64,000 bases of DNA. Origin: Rhodobacterales bacterium LSUCC0387. Lineage in GTDB: Bacteria > Pseudomonadota > Alphaproteobacteria > Rhodobacterales > Rhodobacteraceae. The stretch covers positions 62,001-126,000 of the forward strand of contig WVSR01000001.1 of NCBI GenBank assembly GCA_015689775.1. Reading direction: 5' to 3'. The stretch's first letter is position 1. The number at the start of each line of letters is the position of its first letter. This document shows positions 38,140 through 47,142 of the stretch, piece after piece. The notes beneath the pieces were generated by a model. The model did not search any database. It was not told where the DNA came from and saw only the letters and a program-made list of their open reading frames with translations. The position numbers and the translations under genes are program-made.

Positions 38140-39669
38140 ATGCGCGGGCCACATAATATTTGGCGTGTTATCCGCACAGGCGCCACATTCGAGCGCACAG
38201 GTGCAATGCGTGTCGCGCTTGAGGCACTGAAGGCACCGCGATCCTTGCGCATTGCGGCGCGGGTTTTGGGCCTGCCGTTTGCATGGCTAGGGCATCGCGG
38301 CGACCCCGCCCTACCACCTGTCACACGCGCGCTGACCGCCCTTGGCCCTGCCTATATCAAATTTGGGCAAATTCTATCCACCCGCCCTGATGTGGTCGGG
38401 TCAGAATTGGCTCAACAATTGCGGGTGCTGCAAGACAAGCTGCCGCCCTTTTCAACAGAGCGCGCCAAAAAGGTCATTTCTGAGGAATTGGAAATTCCTG
38501 TTGAGCAATTATTCAGCGCCTTTTCCGAGCCTGTCGCAGCCGCCTCAATCGCACAAGTGCATCAGGCGACCTTAGCGGAGACAGGACAAGAGGTTGCTGT
38601 CAAGGTGTTACGCCCCCAAATCGGGCGCGCCTTTCGTAAGGATATCAATGCCTTTTATCTCATCGCATGGCTGGTCGAAACCCTTGCGCCCGCCACGCGT
38701 CGGTTGCGTCCACGCGAAGTGGTCGAGCATTTTGAAGGTATTGTTCTGCAGGAGCTTGATCTGAGGATCGAAGCCGCAGCAGCAGGGGAATTCGCGGCCA
38801 ACACGGCAAATGACGAAGGCTTTGATGTGCCCCAAATTCAATGGGGCCTGTCATCGCGGCAGGTGATGACGATGAGTTGGGTCAAAGGTGTGCCGCTTGG
38901 CGATGTCACAGCTATTGACGCAGCAGGCTTTGATCGCCGCTCCTTAGCCGCGCGCGTGCTGCAGATGTTCCTACGCCATGCGCTGCGGGATGGCTATTTC
39001 CATGCCGATATGCACCAAGGAAATCTAAAAGTTTCACCTGTGGGTGACATCGTGGCCTTGGATTTCGGGATCATGGGGCGGCTGGATGAATACACGCGCC
39101 GCGTCTACGCCGAAATTTTGATGGGCTTTATTCGCAAAGATTACCGCCGCGTGGCAGAAGTGCACTTTGAAGCGGGATATGTGCCCGCAGATCGCGATGT
39201 TGATCAATTCGCGCAAGCCCTCAGATCGGTTGGTGAGCCAATTTTTGGCATGGATGCAAGCCGAATTTCCATGGCGCGACTTCTGTCATATCTATTTGAT
39301 GTGACAGAAAAATTTGGTATGGAAACGCGCACTGAACTGATCTTGTTGCAACGCACGATGGTTGTTGTTGAGGGGGTTGCGCGCTCACTTGATCCACATA
39401 TCAATATTTGGGATGTGGCAAGGCCCGTGGTCGAAGATTACATCGCTCGCAACATCGGGCCTAAAGCTGTGATCGCCGACCTTCTGAAAACGGCAAAGGT
39501 TCTTGCGCGGTTCGGCCCGCGTTTGCCAGATTTGGCCGAGGCGGCGCTGCTTGCGCAGGTCAACACCAAACCAACAAAGCCACCCTCGCGATGGAAGGAA
39601 CGCATGGCCTATGGCGCGCTCGGATTTGGTTTGGCGGGGGGGATTTTGGCAATCGCTGAATTCTTATAG
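38140..39669 (+). CDS. ubiB: ubiquinone biosynthesis protein UbiB (atypical kinase/ATPase)
   Basis: A 509-residue ADCK/UbiB protein. It carries the family's KxGQ motif (AYIKFGQILSTRPDVVG), the alanine-rich nucleotide loop AAASIAQVHQATL, the catalytic-loop-like GYFHADMHQGNL and VALDFGIMG segments, and a C-terminal membrane helix of about 20 residues (GALGFGLAGGILAIAEFL). It helps assemble or extract lipophilic ubiquinone intermediates at the inner membrane. Directly downstream of ubiE. Length normal. Confidence 0.96.
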   Translation: MRGPHNIWRVIRTGATFERTGAMRVALEALKAPRSLRIAARVLGLPFAWLGHRGDPALPPVTRALTALGPAYIKFGQILSTRPDVVGSELAQQLRVLQDKLPPFSTERAKKVISEELEIPVEQLFSAFSEPVAAASIAQVHQATLAETGQEVAVKVLRPQIGRAFRKDINAFYLIAWLVETLAPATRRLRPREVVEHFEGIVLQELDLRIEAAAAGEFAANTANDEGFDVPQIQWGLSSRQVMTMSWVKGVPLGDVTAIDAAGFDRRSLAARVLQMFLRHALRDGYFHADMHQGNLKVSPVGDIVALDFGIMGRLDEYTRRVYAEILMGFIRKDYRRVAEVHFEAGYVPADRDVDQFAQALRSVGEPIFGMDASRISMARLLSYLFDVTEKFGMETRTELILLQRTMVVVEGVARSLDPHINIWDVARPVVEDYIARNIGPKAVIADLLKTAKVLARFGPRLPDLAEAALLAQVNTKPTKPPSRWKERMAYGALGFGLAGGILAIAEFL

Positions 39670-39883
39670 GCGGTCTTTTAGAATGCACAGCGCCTCAACC
39701 TGATCGGCGGCCATTTTTCAGATCATCTGCCATCGTTGGCATCCGCACTCCCAAATACAAGGCCTCACGAGGCTAAAGCCTAGTGAAAGAAACTTTAGCA
39801 TCGATTAAACGGCTTTTGCACTTCCTCCAAAGCCGTGGTTAACTGCACGAGTTAACAATCTGCTCAAATAGGATGGCATAACG

Positions 39884-40321
39884 ATGGCGCGGATGATTTA
39901 CATTCTCAATGGCCCAAACCTTAATCTCTTGGGCAAGCGAGAGCCGCATATTTATGGACATGAAACCCTTGAAGATGTTGAACGGCGGTGTAAGGCACTA
40001 CTTCCCGAAGGGTTTGATCTCTCTTTGCGCCAATCAAATCACGAAGGCCAACTAATTGACTGGATCCATGAGGCGCGCGAAGCGGCCTGTGGTATTGTCT
40101 TAAATCCGGGCGCCTATACCCACACCTCAATCGCAATTTATGATGCGCTTTGTGCATATGAAGGGCCAGTGATTGAGGTGCATATATCGAATGTTCACAA
40201 ACGCGAAGCGTTTCGCCATCATTCTTATGTCTCGGGGCGTGCCGAAGGCGTTATCGCAGGGCTTGGCCTTGACGGGTATGAAGCCGCCACGCGGCGCATC
40301 GTGACCCTAAACGGCGCGTAA
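39884..40321 (+). CDS. aroQ: 3-dehydroquinate dehydratase, type II
   Basis: A 145-residue dodecameric dehydratase of the shikimate pathway. It shows [19 protein letters not shown] with the catalytic tyrosine, [32 protein letters not shown], and the catalytic histidine in [19 protein letters not shown]. Start uncertain between 39884 and the ATG at 39893. The 3' end abuts the broken copy of the plcP locus on the other strand. Confidence 0.97.
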   Translation: MARMIYILNGPNLNLLGKREPHIYGHETLEDVERRCKALLPEGFDLSLRQSNHEGQLIDWIHEAREAACGIVLNPGAYTHTSIAIYDALCAYEGPVIEVHISNVHKREAFRHHSYVSGRAEGVIAGLGLDGYEAATRRIVTLNGA

Positions 40322-40342
40322 TTACCCCATGCGACATTCATG

Positions 40343-40607
40343 CCATAGTTTTCGGATATAGGTTTCCACAGTCTCGCCAAGCACATCGTGTTGGCGGGGC
40401 AAATCTGCTTGCGCACCCCCGTTGGTGCGGTCTCAATCAACTCAAGCTGGCCATTTTCATGCTCGGCATGCGCCTGATACGGCTTATAGTCGCCCCGCTG
40501 ATACGCCTTGGAATTTTGTCTGGGATGCGCGCCTTTGTGACAGATGCATGTCAGGTTGCGGAAAAAGCCAAAAATTTCTGAGATCTGCCATATCTTCACA
40601 ACAGCGC
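40343..40607 (-). pseudogene. inverted, internally deleted copy of the glycosyltransferase-plcP locus
   Basis: Read on the minus strand, this stretch reproduces two separate parts of the locus at 42114-44157. First comes the promoter region with its Pho box (from GCGCTGTTGTG to CAGCGGGGCGACTAT, next to the glycosyltransferase start). Then, after a junction near 40485, it carries the last ~140 bp of plcP (GAAAATGGCCAGCTTGAG and following; peptide AEHENGQLELIETAP). About 1.8 kb of coding sequence is missing and the remaining plcP tail is frameshifted, so it is a dead remnant. The amidase gene lies between the two copies. Confidence 0.85.
40537..40554 (-). promoter_or_regulatory. Pho box in the remnant copy
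   Basis: CTGACAT-GCAT-CTGTCAC on the minus strand: two 7-nt half sites with the 4-nt spacer of PhoB boxes. It faces the remnant, not the amidase. It is preserved although the genes it served are gone. Confidence 0.6.
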
Positions 40608-40651
40608 AAGCTTCGGTCTTTATGAGGTAACCAAATTTTGCGAGATGGATC

Positions 40652-42052
40652 ATGACGACAGCTTATCGCCCCGCCCATGAATTGATTGATGAAATCGCCA
40701 CAGGTAATCTTTCCCCAAGCGCGCTGATGGAAGACAGCTTGGCGCGCATCGCAGCGATTAATCCCAAGATCAATGCCATCGTGGCGCTCCGTGATGAAGC
40801 CGTCTTGATGGACGAAGCCCACGCCATGGACGCTGCCCCTGTAAAAGGGCCACTGCATGGCCTGCCTTTTGCTGTGAAAGATTTGGTTGCCACCAAAGGA
40901 ATCACAAGCAGCTGGGGATCGCCCATTTTCAAAGATTTCGTGCCAAGCAAAGACCATCTTCTTGCCGCGCGCCTACGGGCAGCAGGGGCGATTTTAATCG
41001 GCAAAACAAATGTGCCTGAGTTCGGTTTAGGGTCCCACAGCTTTAATCCGATCTATGGTACAACCAAAAACCCATATGATTTGAAAAAATCAGCAGGTGG
41101 ATCATCAGGCGGTGCCGGTGCGGCTTTGGCCGCGGGTTTGGTCAGTCTTGCTGATGGATCAGACATGATGGGAAGCCTACGCAATCCTGCCGCATGGAAC
41201 AATCTATACAGCCTCAGGCCCACGCATGGGCTTGTACCCGCCGAACCCCAAGGTGAAATGGTTATGCATCCCTTGTCCACCGATGGACCAATGGCACGCA
41301 ACCCTCAAGATTTGGCGCTTTTGTTGAATGTTCTCGCGGGGCCTGATCAGCGTGTGCCGTATCACTGGCCCAAAATCGATTTTCAAAACCTGCCAAATTT
41401 CGCTGGGGCCAAGATTGCATGGCTTAGCGATTGGGGTGGGGCCTTGGCCATGGAGCCAAGCCTGATGACCCATCTCGAAGGGGCCTTGCCAATTTTGACG
41501 GAAGCAGGTGCAACAGTTACGCCAGAAAAACCGCTTTTCCCTTTCGAGAAGATTTGGGCTTCTTGGTGCGGACTTCGGCATTTTGCTATCTTGGGAAAAT
41601 TGGGCTGCTATGCATCAAACCCTATCCAACGCGACCTGCTAAAACCCGAAGCGATTTGGGAGATAGAGGGCGGAAAATCCCTAACCCCTGCTGATATTCT
41701 AGTAGCAAGCGCAGATCGCTCAGACTGGCTGCGGGCCGTTGCGCGGGCCTTTGAAGGCTTTGATTTCTTTGCCCTACCCGCAACACAGACATGGCCCTTT
41801 GCGGCGGAGATGCGCTATCCCGATGCTATCAATGGCAGCGCAATGGACACCTATCACCACTGGATGGCGGTCGTCACTCCCGCAAGCCTTGGCGGCTTGC
41901 CCGCCCTAACCTTGCCAGCTGGGTTTGGTGAAACAGGCCTTCCCGCGGGCATTCAAATCATCGGGCCAAAAGGATCAGATGCGCGGCTTCTGGCATTCGC
42001 CAATGCCTATCACAAAGTCAATCCGTGGAAAGACAAACACCCCGCACTGTGA
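40652..42052 (+). CDS. amidase-signature-family hydrolase
   Basis: A 466-residue amidase with the Ser-Ser-Lys triad: K76 in FAVKDLVATKG, cis-serine S151 in SAGGSSGGAGAAL, and nucleophile S175 in DGSDMMGSLRNPAAWN. The serine- and glycine-rich signature is nearly perfect (MMGS where GGS is usual). It hydrolyses an amide of unknown identity; GatA is less likely because no gatB or gatC is near. The gene lies between the two inverted copies of the Pho/plcP locus and may have been trapped by that rearrangement. No strong ribosome site. Confidence 0.85.
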   Translation: MTTAYRPAHELIDEIATGNLSPSALMEDSLARIAAINPKINAIVALRDEAVLMDEAHAMDAAPVKGPLHGLPFAVKDLVATKGITSSWGSPIFKDFVPSKDHLLAARLRAAGAILIGKTNVPEFGLGSHSFNPIYGTTKNPYDLKKSAGGSSGGAGAALAAGLVSLADGSDMMGSLRNPAAWNNLYSLRPTHGLVPAEPQGEMVMHPLSTDGPMARNPQDLALLLNVLAGPDQRVPYHWPKIDFQNLPNFAGAKIAWLSDWGGALAMEPSLMTHLEGALPILTEAGATVTPEKPLFPFEKIWASWCGLRHFAILGKLGCYASNPIQRDLLKPEAIWEIEGGKSLTPADILVASADRSDWLRAVARAFEGFDFFALPATQTWPFAAEMRYPDAINGSAMDTYHHWMAVVTPASLGGLPALTLPAGFGETGLPAGIQIIGPKGSDARLLAFANAYHKVNPWKDKHPAL

Positions 42053-42113
42053 GCACTGCCGTAGACTTTTTAGAAAGTATGAAGAGATTGCTAGACTACT
42101 CTACTTAGGCGCC

Positions 42114-42236
42114 GCGCTGTTGTGAAGATATGGCATATTTCAGAAATTTTTGGCTTTTTACACAAGTTGACACGCACCTGTCACAAAGACGCGCCATCTG
42201 AGACGAAATTTGGTAGCGGATCAGCGGGGCGACTAT
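42114..42236 (+). repeat. intact partner of the inverted repeat (promoter part)
   Basis: Matches 40486-40607 on the opposite strand at most positions, including the Pho box. The homology stops at the glycosyltransferase start codon, where the remnant copy jumps to the plcP 3' end (partner part about 44013-44157). Confidence 0.8.
42167..42184 (+). promoter_or_regulatory. Pho box of the glycosyltransferase-plcP operon
   Basis: TTGACAC-GCAC-CTGTCAC. The second half is one base off the PhoB consensus CTGTCAT, and the spacing (7+4+7) is exact. It lies 50 nt before the glycosyltransferase start. It fits induction by phosphate limitation; no PhoB gene is in the window. Confidence 0.65.
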
Positions 42237-43299
42237 GGGCGGCACTTCAACAGCGCCAATGCCAAAACGGGTTTTGATCATTTCGGACGCATGGGGCGGC
42301 CAGATCAACGGCGTGGTGCGCACTTACCAAAATATCATAGCGGGGCTTGAAGCGCGCAATGTGGATGTTCGGGTCATTGGCCCAGAAGATTTTCGGCGGA
42401 TCGCGCTACCCTTTTACAAAGAGATTGAACTGGCAATCTTACCAGCGCGCCCTTTGCGCCGCTTGATTGAAGATTATGCACCAGATGCAATGCATATCGC
42501 GGTTGAAGGCCCGCTGGGTTGGGCGGCGTGGCGGTATTGCACGGCGCGCGGCATTCCATTCACCACGGCCTTCCACACCGATTTTGCCCGCTATATCGCT
42601 TTGCGATTGCCAAAATTCTTGCGCGGCTTCGCCAAGCGGAGTGTCATGGCGGTTTTACGTAAATTTCACAATGCGTCGACCTGCGTGTTTGTTGCGACTG
42701 CACGAATTGAGCAGCAGTTGCGAGATCTCGGGTTTACCGCGCCCATGGTGCGGCTGTTGCGTGGTGTGGATTATGATCTGTTCTATCCCGCCCCCGATGC
42801 AACGCGTGCCGCGCCCCCAAGGCTTCTCTATGTGGGACGAGTATCGAAAGAGAAAAATATCGAAGCCTTCCTCAATCTTCCAATTGCGGCGGAAAAAATC
42901 GTTGTGGGGGATGGCCCGCTTTTGCCGCATTTGCGCAAAGCCTATCTTAGCGTGCGGTTCACGGGCAGCTTAACGGGGCGCGCTTTGGCCGATGCCTATC
43001 GGGATGCGGATGTTTTCGTATTCCCTTCGCGCAGTGATACCTTTGGGATTGTTTTGATTGAGGCGCTGGCCTCAGGCCTGCCAATTGCGGCTTTTGATGA
43101 ACCAGGCCCATCGGACATTGTGGGTCATGATCCGACCCTTGGGGCGATCAGTGACACTGATCTTGCGGATGCTGTGCATCGCGCTCTTTCTGCCAAAGGT
43201 AGCCCCCAAGAGCGGCATGAAAAAACAAAGGCACGCTATTCATGGCCGGAAGTGGCCGATGTGTTCTACAAAAACCTTGTCTGCGAGAGCCATGGCTGA
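42235..43299 (+). CDS. agt: GT4-family glycosyltransferase, probable glycolipid synthase of lipid remodelling
   Basis: A 354-residue GT-B glycosyltransferase. It has the N-terminal ISDAWGGQINGVVRTY segment, the donor-site strand RLLYVGRVSKEKNIEAFLNL, and the retaining-GT E-x7-E region FGIVLIEALASGLP. Together with PlcP downstream (8-nt gene overlap) it matches the Agt-PlcP pair known from marine alphaproteobacteria, where PlcP releases diacylglycerol and Agt adds sugars to make glycolipids replacing phospholipids under phosphate stress. A Pho box lies upstream. The start could also be the ATG eight codons in. Confidence 0.85.
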   Translation: MGGTSTAPMPKRVLIISDAWGGQINGVVRTYQNIIAGLEARNVDVRVIGPEDFRRIALPFYKEIELAILPARPLRRLIEDYAPDAMHIAVEGPLGWAAWRYCTARGIPFTTAFHTDFARYIALRLPKFLRGFAKRSVMAVLRKFHNASTCVFVATARIEQQLRDLGFTAPMVRLLRGVDYDLFYPAPDATRAAPPRLLYVGRVSKEKNIEAFLNLPIAAEKIVVGDGPLLPHLRKAYLSVRFTGSLTGRALADAYRDADVFVFPSRSDTFGIVLIEALASGLPIAAFDEPGPSDIVGHDPTLGAISDTDLADAVHRALSAKGSPQERHEKTKARYSWPEVADVFYKNLVCESHG

Positions 43300-44167
43300 T
43301 CCGCACCCTCAGCCAATCAAGATCAGAAGCCTGTTTCTCTCTGATCTACATATGGGTCACAAAGCGGCTGATCTTGTGGCCGTTCGACGGCTCTTGGCGC
43401 GTTACGAATTCCGCAACCTATTTTTGGTTGGCGATGTTATTGATGGCTGGAAATTAGAAAAGCGGTGGTTTTGGAATGACGATTGTCAGAACTTGTTAGG
43501 CGAGATTTTACGCCTGCGCCGTGATGAACGAGTGCGCGTGACGGTCATCACGGGCAATCATGACGAAAAGCTACGCGAGATTTTACCCACAGTTCTCCGA
43601 CCATTGATTTTGCAAAAATTCGGGCTTCGGATTGAAGAGCGGGTGATCCATTTGGCGGCTGATGGGCGGCGGTATTTGGTCATGCATGGCGATCAATTTG
43701 ACAATCGTTTGGTCAAAGGGTCGTCTAAATTCTTGGATAATCTTTGGTCGTGGTTGACTGAGAAAGGCTATGTTAAGCCCATCAACCCGCACCGCGTCTC
43801 AGAGGTGGCCAGCCGAAAAAAACGATGGTCTTTGCGCAAATCCATTGAAGGGGGGATGCCGATTTTGAGCCAGTCCTTCAAACGGCTCGCGCTTGAGCGC
43901 GCTGCGCGTGACGGCTTAGACGGCATCATTTGCGGCCACAGTCATATACCTGAATTGAGCCAAGCGGATAGGGGCGTGTTCGCCAATTGTGGCTCATGGG
44001 TGCGTCGTGACGGGCCGCATCACGCAATTGCCGAACATGAAAATGGCCAGCTTGAGTTGATTGAGACAGCGCCAACAGCGGGCACGCAGGCAGATTTGCC
44101 CCGCCGCAATGATGTGCTTGGCGCGACTGTGGAAACCTATATCCAAAAGCTATGGAATACAGATTAA
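43292..44167 (+). CDS. plcP: PlcP-type metallophosphoesterase (phospholipase C of lipid remodelling)
   Basis: A 291-residue calcineurin-like phosphoesterase. Metal ligands: D18 and H20 in SDLHMGH, D48 in VGDVIDGW, N89/H90 in TGNHDE, then VMHGDQFD and CGHSHIPEL. Resembles UDP-2,3-diacylglucosamine hydrolases but belongs with PlcP, which degrades membrane phospholipid to diacylglycerol when phosphate is scarce. The start codon overlaps the glycosyltransferase end by 8 nt. The 3' ~140 bp is the part duplicated in inverted form at 40343-40485. Confidence 0.85.
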   Translation: MADPHPQPIKIRSLFLSDLHMGHKAADLVAVRRLLARYEFRNLFLVGDVIDGWKLEKRWFWNDDCQNLLGEILRLRRDERVRVTVITGNHDEKLREILPTVLRPLILQKFGLRIEERVIHLAADGRRYLVMHGDQFDNRLVKGSSKFLDNLWSWLTEKGYVKPINPHRVSEVASRKKRWSLRKSIEGGMPILSQSFKRLALERAARDGLDGIICGHSHIPELSQADRGVFANCGSWVRRDGPHHAIAEHENGQLELIETAPTAGTQADLPRRNDVLGATVETYIQKLWNTD

Positions 44168-44212
44168 TTTCTGACGCGATATTTTTCGGACTGCTGTATC
44201 AAAGCAGCAATG

Positions 44213-44839
44213 CTACCCGCGATATTTGGCAACAAATTCCGCCGCAGGCAACGCGCGGAAATCAGGTAATGCGCGGCGCAGGCGGGCATGATCCCAATCC
44301 CACCAAGCCAAATCCATGAGATCTTGCGCGACCTCATCGGCAAAGCGCATGCGCAAGGGCTTTGCGGGCGTGCCTGCCACAATCATAAAATCTGGCACAT
44401 CTTTGGTGACGACAGCGCCTGCGGCAACAATCGCGCCAATGCCTACGCGGATTTCGGGTTTGATAAGCGCACCATGGCCGATCCAACAATCAGCTCCAAG
44501 GCTGAGACGGCGCGCCGCACGCGCGGCAAAAAACGCAGCATCGTCTGACGCGTCATCGAAATAGAGCTCAGACCGATAGAGGAAATGATGCTGCGCCGCG
44601 TTGCGCATCGGGTGATCAGTTGGCCCGATGCGTGTCATCGCGGCAATGTTCGAAAATTTGCCGATATCTGCATTGGCAATATCTGCCATCCGGTCACAAT
44701 AGGCGTAATCCCCGAAAGCCGAGGTCAGAACGCGGGAAAACGCCCCCACCTCGCAATACGCCCCGAAGGTAGAATTGGCGATTTCGCAGCCTTGATGGAT
44801 TAGGGGCGTATCGGCTGTCAGTTTTTTTGCGTCACTCAT
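44213..44839 (-). CDS. hexapeptide-repeat transferase of the phosphonate cluster
   Basis: A 208-residue left-handed beta-helix acyltransferase: isoleucine-rich hexapeptide turns (GAYCEVGAFSRVLTSAFGDY; RLSLGADCWIGHGALIKPEI; GIGAIVAAGAVVTKDVP) with the histidine-bearing GPTDHPMRNAAQHHFLYRS loop. This is the phosphonate-cluster-associated transferase family found with C-P lyase genes, thought to acetylate an aminophosphonate or an intermediate. It is the last gene of the phn block, 9 nt after the second phnE. A generic xenobiotic acetyltransferase is the fallback. Confidence 0.82.
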   Translation of the reverse strand: MSDAKKLTADTPLIHQGCEIANSTFGAYCEVGAFSRVLTSAFGDYAYCDRMADIANADIGKFSNIAAMTRIGPTDHPMRNAAQHHFLYRSELYFDDASDDAAFFAARAARRLSLGADCWIGHGALIKPEIRVGIGAIVAAGAVVTKDVPDFMIVAGTPAKPLRMRFADEVAQDLMDLAWWDWDHARLRRALPDFRALPAAEFVAKYRG

Positions 44840-44848
44840 GTTTGCCTA

Positions 44849-46189
44849 TCACTTGCCCGAGCCATCGCCTTTGATGAGGCGCGCCCGTATACGACCAGAA
44901 ATCGCATCCATGGCAACCACCATCAGCACGATAAGAGCGATGTAGTAGGTGACCTTTTCCCAATCTGCGGTGGTCTGAATGGCTTGGGTCAGCAATAGAC
45001 CGATGCCCCCTCCCACAATCGCGCCCACAATCGTTGCAGAGCGCGTGTTCGATTCAAAGTAATACAACACCTGACTAAGCAAAATGGGCATGATCTGGGG
45101 CAAGACACCAAAACGGTTGCGCTGCATCGCATTCGCGCCTGTCGATGCCAGCCCCTCGATTTGCTTTTCATCGACATTTTCAAGCGCCTCGGAAAACAGT
45201 TTCCCAAAGCTACCCGTATCTGTAAGCAAAATCGCCAAAGCCCCCGTCATCGGCCCTGGCCCAAAGGCCCGTGATAGTATGATGGTAAAGATCAATGCAT
45301 CCAACCCACGCACGAAATCGAACAGACGACGGATTACAAAACGCACCGTTTTTGAGGGGGCGAAATTTGTTGCCGCAAAAAATGCCAAAGGCAGTGCAAT
45401 CATAGCTGCGCCGAACGTCCCCAGAAAGGCCATCAGGATTGTTTCACCCAAAGCCCAAACGACATCACCATGCCGCCAGATTGAATTGTTCCAGAAGTTT
45501 GACACCATCAGGCCAAAATTGGAATGTTCTGGATCAATTTGTACGCCACGGGTGACAGTTTCAAAAACCTCGCCCGCACTCATGCCAGAATAGGGACTAG
45601 CCAGATCAAAAAAGAACATCTCCCATCCAGCGAAATAGCGCATGGTTTCTGTACGGCTCCGCGTCACAGACAGGCGCCCCCCCTCAGTTGTAATTGAGAC
45701 GCGATTACCAGAGGCATTGATGAAATCGGGAACCGTCTCAGCGTCAATGCGCAAATCAACTCCGTTTGAGGTATCAATGACGATCTCGCCATATTCTGGA
45801 TGGTGATAGGTTATAATCGGCCCATCATAGGTCACGTGATGTCCATGACGCAGCGTGATCTCGGCACTGTCTGCATCAACGTTGGCCCATTCAGGGATTT
45901 GTTCTGAGGAATAGGTTGCGCGGCGCGATCCTTCGATTGCCACAGTAATCTCGCCAGAACGGTTGTCACGGGTCACATGGGTCTTGTAGCTGACCGCGTC
46001 AGAGACCAAAATTGCAGCGTTATCCATACGCGCGCGTTCGGCCAGTCCCATGATGTCAAACGCAAAAAACACATAGACGAAATATGCAAACAGCACGGCA
46101 GGAATGGTAATACCGATCAGCTTCTTGCGCCCAATGCGGGCAATTTCAGCTTGGCGCAAATTGTCAAGATCTTGGGTTGCCATGACCAT
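44849..46189 (-). CDS. phnE: phosphonate ABC transporter permease PhnE2 with a large extra domain
   Basis: A 446-residue permease, about 150 residues longer than a usual PhnE. One helix (about 25-48) is followed by an extracytoplasmic beta-rich insert of about 135 residues (RDNRSGEITVAIEG, GHHVTYDGPIITYHHPEYG, GNRVSITTEGGRLSVTRS). Then comes the normal BPD transport domain with the EAA loop ENVDEKQIEGLASTGANAMQ. GGGGAG lies 8 nt before the ATG at 46189. It starts 1 nt after phnE1 ends, so both permeases pair in one transporter with PhnC and PhnD. Confidence 0.9.
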   Translation of the reverse strand: MVMATQDLDNLRQAEIARIGRKKLIGITIPAVLFAYFVYVFFAFDIMGLAERARMDNAAILVSDAVSYKTHVTRDNRSGEITVAIEGSRRATYSSEQIPEWANVDADSAEITLRHGHHVTYDGPIITYHHPEYGEIVIDTSNGVDLRIDAETVPDFINASGNRVSITTEGGRLSVTRSRTETMRYFAGWEMFFFDLASPYSGMSAGEVFETVTRGVQIDPEHSNFGLMVSNFWNNSIWRHGDVVWALGETILMAFLGTFGAAMIALPLAFFAATNFAPSKTVRFVIRRLFDFVRGLDALIFTIILSRAFGPGPMTGALAILLTDTGSFGKLFSEALENVDEKQIEGLASTGANAMQRNRFGVLPQIMPILLSQVLYYFESNTRSATIVGAIVGGGIGLLLTQAIQTTADWEKVTYYIALIVLMVVAMDAISGRIRARLIKGDGSGK

Positions 46190-46190
46190 T

Positions 46191-47066
46191 TTAGAAGCTC
46201 CCCTTCGTCAGATAATTGCGCAAACTGCTGGACAGTTGATCGACCGCTACGATGGTAAGGAAGAGGACCAAGAAAATCGCAGCCGCCTCGTCAAACTTGC
46301 CGTGCCCGAAGGTCAGGGCATTTTTCAATTCATAGCCAATGCCGCCTGCGCCTACGAAGCCCAAGATAGCTGAGGCGCGGATGTTGATTTCAAAGCGCAG
46401 CAATCCATAGCTGAAATAATTGGGCAGAACCTGTGGGATAACGCCAAGCCAGATGCGCTGTCCCCATGTCGCGCCAACCGATTGAAGCCCTTCCACAGGT
46501 TTCAAGTCGGTATTCTCATTCACCTCGGAAAAGAGTTTGCCCATAGCCCCTGCGGTATGCAATGCGATGGCGATCATGGCAGGGACAGGACCACCACCCA
46601 TGATAAAGATCAGCACCAGCGCCACGACTACTTCAGGAATCGCGCGCAAAACGTCGGTGATGCGGCGAAAAACTGGTATCAGACGTGGCCAATACGCCAA
46701 ACCACGAGTGCCCAGAAGCGAAAAGATCACACCCCCAGCACAACCGAGGATCGTGGCAACGGCGGCAATATTCACCGTCTCAATCAGAGCAGGCAAAGCG
46801 TTGAGAACATGCCCTGGCAAATTGGCAGCTTTGGCATAGGCCTCCGAGATCAAGTCCGCAGGAAAATCGCCCAGACGGTGCAACCCGTCCCAGAACCCGC
46901 CGGCATTACGCCCGTCGGCGGTGTTGAAGCCCGAGATCATCAGAACTGCAAAAATCAGGATCAAAACACCTGAATACAAGCGGCGACGCTGCGCCATATG
47001 CAAATAATCTTCGCGCACCGTTTCGATGTCTGCGCGCTGCATCGCAGAGGTGGTGGTCTCGGCCAT
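46191..47066 (-). CDS. phnE: phosphonate ABC transporter permease PhnE1
   Basis: A 291-residue inner-membrane permease with six hydrophobic segments. The cytoplasmic coupling loop NENTDLKPVEGLQSVGATWGQ precedes VLPNYFSYGLLRFEINIRASAILGFVGAGGIG, both typical of PhnE. The start at 47066 has AAGGA at 7 nt; the longer frame upstream is not conserved-looking. It lies between phnD and phnE2 in a phnC-phnD-phnE-phnE transporter operon. Confidence 0.94.
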   Translation of the reverse strand: MAETTTSAMQRADIETVREDYLHMAQRRRLYSGVLILIFAVLMISGFNTADGRNAGGFWDGLHRLGDFPADLISEAYAKAANLPGHVLNALPALIETVNIAAVATILGCAGGVIFSLLGTRGLAYWPRLIPVFRRITDVLRAIPEVVVALVLIFIMGGGPVPAMIAIALHTAGAMGKLFSEVNENTDLKPVEGLQSVGATWGQRIWLGVIPQVLPNYFSYGLLRFEINIRASAILGFVGAGGIGYELKNALTFGHGKFDEAAAIFLVLFLTIVAVDQLSSSLRNYLTKGSF

Positions 47067-47142
47067 CGTCAATCCTTCATGTAAGTAGGGGTGCGCATAG
47101 TCGCGCACCCCCACGTTTTATGCACCTTGGAACGGCAGCGGC

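Noticed and set aside
40225-40653. 142-residue minus-strand ORF as a real protein gene
   Set aside because: It is explained by the frameshifted plcP remnant plus promoter copy and antisense of aroQ.
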